Source: Bosea sp. Tri-49 (lineage in GTDB: Bacteria; Pseudomonadota; Alphaproteobacteria; Rhizobiales; Beijerinckiaceae). Taken from it: a stretch of 64,000 bases of DNA. Within the stretch, counting starts at the first letter, position 1. Every line of letters starts with the position of its first letter. The stretch is taken from contig NZ_CP017946.1 of assembly GCF_003952665.1 (NCBI RefSeq), positions 2,914,001 to 2,978,000 of the forward strand, given 5' to 3'. A program made the position numbers and the translations under genes. This document shows positions 59,817 to 64,000 of the stretch, in pieces. The notes under the pieces are model-generated. The model did no database searches, was not told the DNA's origin, and saw nothing but the letters and a program-made list of their open reading frames with translations.

Positions 59817-60773
59817 TCAGGAGCGCGGCAGGTCCTTGCGGGCGGTCGCAGCGAGATCGCCGAGATGTGCAGCGAGCGATTCATAGCTGCGGCGGAAGGC
59901 CTTGGCCTGGAGCGCGAACGCATCGGCGGCGCTCTGCGTGCGCGCCAGCGTCTCGATCTCGCCCAGCGTCGCCTTGAGCTCCGCGCAGGCATGATCGAGC
60001 ACCTTGGCCTGGACGGCCCCGAAGGTGCGCGTCAGCACCAGCGTCTGCTCGAACCAGTTGACTGCCGAGAAGGGCGCGACGGCAAACGGCGTCGGCGCCT
60101 CGACCGCTTTGGCAACGGCAGGCGTGGCAGCAGGAGCAGGCTTCGCCACCTGAGCGACTTCGACGAGCTTGACCGGCGCGACAGCGGGCTTTGCCACAAC
60201 AGGCTCGGCCTTGGCGGGAACGGGTTGCGCCTTGACCGGCTCAGCCACGACCTTGGCCGGCACGGAAGCGGGCTTGGCGGGCGCAGCCTTCACAGGCGCC
60301 GCCTTGGCGGCCGGCTTTGCAACCTTCTTCTGCAGGACGATGCGCTTGGCGGACTCCGCGACAACCTTGGCGGCGGGTTGCGGCGCAGATTTGGCGACGA
60401 CGGCCGGTGCAGCCTTCGCAACCGGCTGCGGAGCAACAGGCTTGGGCTCGACCTTGGGGGCGGAGATCGCTGCTGCCGGAGCGGTGGCCGGCTTCACGTC
60501 CACCACGGACTTGGCCTCGGGAGCTTTGGCGACCGGCGGCACAGCGGCAGCCTTCACCACCGGCTGGGGTGCAGCCGGCGCGACGGCCGGCTGAGGCGCG
60601 ACTTTGAGCACGGGCGCGGCCACGACCGGGGCGGCCACAGGCTTTGCGTCCACCGCAGGCTTGGCCTCGGGGCTCTTGGCAGGCACGGCCGGTGCTGCCG
60701 GCTTCGACTCGCTCAACGCCTTGACCGGCGCGAGGCTGATCGGGGGCTTGCCGGGAATAGTCTGCTTCGCCAT
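59817..60773 (-). CDS. Phasin-domain protein with a long Ala/Pro/Lys/Val-rich N-terminal region
   Basis: 318 residues. Residues ~1-225 are low complexity, built of loosely repeated PVAKAxPxP-like units. The last ~95 residues are helical and phasin-like (VNWFEQTLVLTRTFGAVQAK, then AKAFRRSYESLAAHLGDLA). Phasins coat polyhydroxybutyrate granules. The Lys/Ala/Pro region resembles histone H1-like or PhaF-like tails that bind DNA, so it could tether granules to the nucleoid. That is inference. The ATG at 60771-60773 follows AAGGAGAC. Confidence 0.8.
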   Translation of the reverse strand: MAKQTIPGKPPISLAPVKALSESKPAAPAVPAKSPEAKPAVDAKPVAAPVVAAPVLKVAPQPAVAPAAPQPVVKAAAVPPVAKAPEAKSVVDVKPATAPAAAISAPKVEPKPVAPQPVAKAAPAVVAKSAPQPAAKVVAESAKRIVLQKKVAKPAAKAAPVKAAPAKPASVPAKVVAEPVKAQPVPAKAEPVVAKPAVAPVKLVEVAQVAKPAPAATPAVAKAVEAPTPFAVAPFSAVNWFEQTLVLTRTFGAVQAKVLDHACAELKATLGEIETLARTQSAADAFALQAKAFRRSYESLAAHLGDLAATARKDLPRS

Positions 60774-60928
60774 CGGATGTCTCCTTCACAGATCCTGCAG
60801 GACGAGCCTGCGCGCTCGACGAAACCGGCCCAGTCAAATCCCCGCGAGGAGTTTCCCCCTCACGGGTTCGTGCACTGGCCTGGCCGCCTCATCGTGAAAG
60901 CCCGCTCCGCGCCCGTGGCGCGCCGGCT

Positions 60929-61324
60929 TCACTTCAGCTTGGTCGCCTTGGCGGCGGTCTCAGCGGTCTTCTTAGCGACATCCTGCACAGTCGCGCTGAC
61001 TTCCTTGAGCTGCGTCTGCAGTGCGGCCACCTGAGCCTTCAGGAACTCGGACTGGTGCTGGAGCACCTCGTTCATGTCGCGGGACTTGACCAGCTTGTCG
61101 GCGAGGTCGAAGGCGGCTGCGATGTTGCTCTCGGCATAGGTCATGGCCTTCTTGGTCATGTCCTGGACGTTGACGCGGGCCGACTCGGCCGAACCATGGG
61201 CGCTGTCGACCGCCTTCTGGGCAGCGCCAATGAAGCCGTCGAAAGCCTTGCGGGCCTGGTCGACGCTCTTCTCGGCGAAGTCTCGCATTTCGGTGGGGAC
61301 TTCGTAGGGGTTCTTGCCGTCCAT
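60929..61324 (-). CDS. Phasin (polyhydroxyalkanoate granule-associated protein)
   Basis: 131 residues from the ATG at 61322-61324, with AGGAGG upstream. Helical Phasin_2 domain: PTEMRDFAEKSVDQARKAFD, GFIGAAQKAVDSAHG and NEVLQHQSEFLKAQVAALQTQ. Covers PHB granules. A 12-bp perfect palindrome upstream (61384-61411) is a probable PhaR-type operator. 155 bp precede the larger phasin-like gene on the same strand. Confidence 0.92.
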   Translation of the reverse strand: MDGKNPYEVPTEMRDFAEKSVDQARKAFDGFIGAAQKAVDSAHGSAESARVNVQDMTKKAMTYAESNIAAAFDLADKLVKSRDMNEVLQHQSEFLKAQVAALQTQLKEVSATVQDVAKKTAETAAKATKLK

Positions 61325-61383
61325 GGTGGTCCTCCTGTGACCGAGCCAGGCTTCTGCGCCGCCTCCGGCGTCGAGCCTTATTG

Positions 61384-61411
61384 TGCACTGCAATATCATT
61401 ATTGCAGTGCA
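61384..61411. promoter_or_regulatory. Perfect TGC-rich palindrome upstream of the phasin gene
   Basis: TGCACTGCAATA (61384-61395), loop TCAT, TATTGCAGTGCA (61400-61411), 60 bp before the phasin ATG. PhaR repressors of alphaproteobacteria bind TGC/GCA-rich dyads before phasin genes, which supports this as the operator. Confidence 0.65.
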
Positions 61412-61518
61412 ATGACAACGCCGCCTCGGCAAAGGCGACCTTCGCGATATTAACGCTGTTTGGAAACGTCAGGGGAGAGGCGGAGTTCCCGCATGGATTC
61501 ACCCACCTCGCGCGGTTA

Positions 61519-61533
61519 TTAAAGATTTGTTAG
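61519..61533 (+). promoter_or_regulatory. Near-consensus CtrA-type site upstream of the PdhS-like kinase
   Basis: TTAA (61519-61522), AGATTTG, TTAG (61530-61533): one mismatch from TTAA-N7-TTAA, 44 bp before the kinase ATG, in an AT-rich stretch. Weak on its own. Confidence 0.35.
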
Positions 61534-61577
61534 GTATATTCGCGCGGGCTGGTCGCCAGCAGGTTGAACGGAACGGG

Positions 61578-64000
61578 ATGAACGAATCCGTGCAGGATTG
61601 GAACGGCCTTGGCGGCGCGCTGGCGCAAGATCCCGCACTTGCTGAATTCGCCAGCAAGGGCGCGCTGCTGCTCTGGCCGGCCGATGGCGATGCACCGGCT
61701 TTCGCCAATACGGGCGGCCAGGCGCTCCTCGACGCCTTCGGCGGAGCCGCGAAACTGCCCGCAGCCACGCGCGAACGCCTGCGCCTGCTTGCCGGCGGGC
61801 TCGCCTCGCCGAACGGGCTCAGGCTCGAAAGACTGCGGCTCGGCGCTGCGCTGGCCGGGCTCGTGACCTGCGCCTGCAAACTCGTCAAGACCGAGGCCGG
61901 CTCTACGCTGGCCCTCGGCGTCACACCCTCCGACCTGCGCCGCCTGGGCATCACCGTGCCGCAGGAAGAGCCACGCGCTCCGGCTGCGCCGCCGGCCTCA
62001 CCCTCCCCGGCCGCCCCGACGACGATCGCCGCGACGGCCGATACCCAGGCCGAATCATCTGAGCAGCAGCGCCGCGCCAATCTGCGCTTCCTGTGGGAAA
62101 GCGACCTGGATGGGACGCTGGTTAGCCTGTCCCGGGAATTCGCCGAGCTTGTCGGCCAGCAGGCCGCGAGCGTGACTCTAGGGCTCGACTGGCCCGCTTT
62201 GCTCGCCACCGACGTTCTCGACGTCGACGGTGATCTGGCCGAACGTCTCGCGACGTCCTCGACCTGGAGCGGCCGCGCCGTGTTGTGGCGTGTTGGCCCG
62301 GGCGAAGGCGCCCGCATCGAGCTCTCCGGCTTTCCGCTGTTCGACAGCGAGCGCAATCCCGCCGGCTTCCGCGGCTTCGGCCTGGTCCGATCGACGGCCA
62401 ATGAGGCTTTCCCTGAGCGGGAGGCTCCGATAGAGGCGCTCGTGCCGGTCGTGCCGGAGGCCGATGCCCAAGAGGCAGACCTCCCGGAGACGGTAGCCGC
62501 GGAAGACCCCGTGCCTGAACAGGTTTCAGACGAGGTCGTCGAGGCAGCCCCAGCTGAGGCGGCCCAAACCGATACCAGCGAGGGCAAGGCTGACGAGGCA
62601 GCGCCGGCCGACGCGCCTGCACAGGCGGAGCCTCAGGACGCGGCAGCTGAATCAGCCGAGGCGGATGCCGACGCTCTGATGGCGCCCGTCGACGACGGTG
62701 ACGCCGCACTAGAAGCTGAGGAGCCGCCGCAGTCGCCCCCCGAGGCACCGCGAGCTAATGTCGTGCCGCTGCGCAACGGCCATCTGTCGGCCGTCCGCCC
62801 GGTGCTCGAACCGTCCAAGACCCTGCTGTCTTCGGCCGAGAGGAACGCCTTCCGCGAGATCGCCAAGGCGCTCGGCGCCCGCATCGCTGGCGAAGAAGAC
62901 GTGCCCGGCGAGCCGCGTCTGCCGGCCGCCGCTCCGTTGCGCATTCGTGCCAAGGACGCCGAGGACTCGCAGGCGGACACTCCTGCGACGACTGCTCCGC
63001 CGCCAGCCGCCGTACCTGGACAGCGGCCGCGCGTCGCGAACGCCCATGCCGAGATCCTCGACCGCCTGCCGATCGCGGTGCTGGTCAACAGGGACGAGGC
63101 CGCGCTTTATGCCAACCGCACCCTGCTCGATCTGCTCGACTATGCCGATCTCGACGATCTCACTTCGGCCGGTGGCGTCAGCCAGCTGATCAAGGGCGCG
63201 AGCCGCAGCAGCGAGGGTGCGATGATCCTGGTCGACCGCAAGGGCGGGCTGATCAGCGTCGACGGCAGGCTCTCCAGCGTCAGCTGGCAGGGCGAGCCTG
63301 CGACGCTGATGGCCTTCCGCAACAGCGTGCCGGGTGGCGATCTCAAGATGCTATCGCCCGAAGAGGCCGAGGAGCAGGAGCTCGCAGCCGAATTCGAGGC
63401 CGAGGAGGAAGAGAGCGCCTCCCGCGTGGCCCAGCTCAGGCTCGAGGGCGAGGCAAGCGACGCCCGCGTCGCCGAGCTTTCGGCGATGCTCGATACGGCG
63501 ACGGACGGGGTCGTCACCGTCGATGGGCGCGGCCGCATCCTCTCGCTCAACAAGAGCGCCGAAGCGCTGTTTGGCTACGATCAGCGCGAGGTCGCCGGTG
63601 AGCTCTTCACCCTGCTCTTCGCGCCGGAGAGCCATTCACCGGCGCTCGACTATCTCGACGGGCTGATCGGGGGCGGCGTTGCCTCGCTGATGAACGATGG
63701 CCGCGAGGTCATCGGCCGCGTGCGCCAGGGCGGGCGCATCCCGCTGTTCATGACCATGGGCCGGATCGCCGAGAAGCCGGACAGCAAGTTTTGCGCGGTC
63801 CTGCGCGACATCACCGCCTGGAAGAAGACCGAGGGCGAGCTGGTCGAGGCGCGCAAGACCGCGGAGAAGGCGAGCGCACAGAAATCCGACGTCCTCGCCA
63901 AGATCAGCCACGAAATCCGGACGCCGCTCAACGCCATCATCGGCTTCGCCGAGGTGATGGCGGAGGAGCGTTTCGGCCCGATCGAGAACGAGCGCTACAA
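61578..64000 (+). CDS. PdhS-like cell-cycle PAS histidine kinase (N-terminal 807 codons; continues past the end)
   Basis: The open frame runs from the ATG at 61578 to the last base without a stop. Residues ~1-300 include a divergent PAS-like sensor (ANLRFLWESDLDGTLVSLSREFAEL, in parts: LRFLWESDLDGTLVSL). An acidic Ala/Pro/Glu linker follows to ~400, then a second PAS-like part (ILDRLPIAVLVNRDEAALYANR), a coiled coil and a canonical PAS (MLDTATDGVVTVDGRGRILS). The HisKA begins AKISHEIRTPLNAIIGFAEV with MAEERFGPIENERYK, the signature of PdhS/PleC/DivJ kinases that act on DivK. No membrane helix is seen, so cytosolic, as for PdhS. Confidence 0.9.
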   Translation, partial: MNESVQDWNGLGGALAQDPALAEFASKGALLLWPADGDAPAFANTGGQALLDAFGGAAKLPAATRERLRLLAGGLASPNGLRLERLRLGAALAGLVTCACKLVKTEAGSTLALGVTPSDLRRLGITVPQEEPRAPAAPPASPSPAAPTTIAATADTQAESSEQQRRANLRFLWESDLDGTLVSLSREFAELVGQQAASVTLGLDWPALLATDVLDVDGDLAERLATSSTWSGRAVLWRVGPGEGARIELSGFPLFDSERNPAGFRGFGLVRSTANEAFPEREAPIEALVPVVPEADAQEADLPETVAAEDPVPEQVSDEVVEAAPAEAAQTDTSEGKADEAAPADAPAQAEPQDAAAESAEADADALMAPVDDGDAALEAEEPPQSPPEAPRANVVPLRNGHLSAVRPVLEPSKTLLSSAERNAFREIAKALGARIAGEEDVPGEPRLPAAAPLRIRAKDAEDSQADTPATTAPPPAAVPGQRPRVANAHAEILDRLPIAVLVNRDEAALYANRTLLDLLDYADLDDLTSAGGVSQLIKGASRSSEGAMILVDRKGGLISVDGRLSSVSWQGEPATLMAFRNSVPGGDLKMLSPEEAEEQELAAEFEAEEEESASRVAQLRLEGEASDARVAELSAMLDTATDGVVTVDGRGRILSLNKSAEALFGYDQREVAGELFTLLFAPESHSPALDYLDGLIGGGVASLMNDGREVIGRVRQGGRIPLFMTMGRIAEKPDSKFCAVLRDITAWKKTEGELVEARKTAEKASAQKSDVLAKISHEIRTPLNAIIGFAEVMAEERFGPIENERY

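Overview
The window is 64 kb of GC-rich chromosome from an alphaproteobacterium of the order Hyphomicrobiales (Rhizobiales). The evidence is a MucR/Ros-type regulator, a PdhS-like kinase at the right edge, phasins, DUF1491, DUF2336, DUF6456, DUF1150 and YcgN-type proteins, an intergenic repeat of the rhizobial GAACCGGTTC type, CtrA-like TTAA-N7-TTAA sites and a tRNA-His without an encoded G-1. The gene set recalls Bosea or a near relative, but that is an impression and not a measurement. Nearly all of it is ordinary chromosomal backbone. I see no rRNA, CRISPR array, prophage, insertion sequence or plasmid origin.

Layout, left part. 1-5.4 kb (minus strand): the start of a DEAD-box RNA helicase, the cold-shock gene cspA with a structured leader, and an operon of pyruvate phosphate dikinase, a HAD hydrolase and a membrane-anchored EEP hydrolase. 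5.7-7.3 kb: an FMN alpha-hydroxy-acid oxidase and a YcgN protein. 7.4-11.4 kb: a FecBCD-type iron transporter with a SAM methyltransferase, behind a candidate Irr box. 11.5-15 kb: a bifunctional class A PBP and a DUF1214/DUF1254 pair. 15-24.3 kb: CorA, a lipoprotein whose start codon lies in a repeat element, DUF2336, DUF1491, a Pro/Ala-rich membrane protein, a PAS histidine kinase with a CtrA site, SufE, a DnaA-C-like HTH protein with DUF6456, and MucR. 24.7-34.7 kb: an S9 peptidase, an acidic membrane protein, superoxide dismutase, a chemoreceptor, and a ChbG/HpnK deacetylase, polyprenyl-type GT2 and MurJ group.

Right part. 34.7-42 kb: a nitronate-monooxygenase-type flavoprotein, a branched-chain aminotransferase with AzlCD, a phosphopantetheinyl transferase, tandem TerC proteins, and a tartrate dehydrogenase translationally coupled to a haloacetate (fluoroacetate) dehalogenase-like enzyme. 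42-56 kb holds the translation cluster infC, rpmI-rplT and pheS-pheT in scattered form. A GT21 glycosyltransferase sits between pheS and pheT, a LOG-family gene sits between rplT and pheS, and about 6.7 kb of accessory genes lie between infC and rpmI. Those accessory genes are an MFS/TetR pair with three palindromic operators, an RpiR-aminotransferase-binding protein-racemase-like operon, and a GYD protein. 56-64 kb: GT4, an alpha/beta hydrolase, Hsp20 and DUF1150, RidA, tRNA-His, two phasins with a palindromic operator, and the first 807 codons of a PdhS-like cell-cycle kinase that runs off the end.

No single spectacular unknown system is evident. The best candidates for something undescribed are the RpiR operon (an orphan amino-acid-binding protein with a racemase-fold protein lacking its second catalytic Cys), the pheS-GT21-pheT arrangement, and the FecBCD-methyltransferase cassette.
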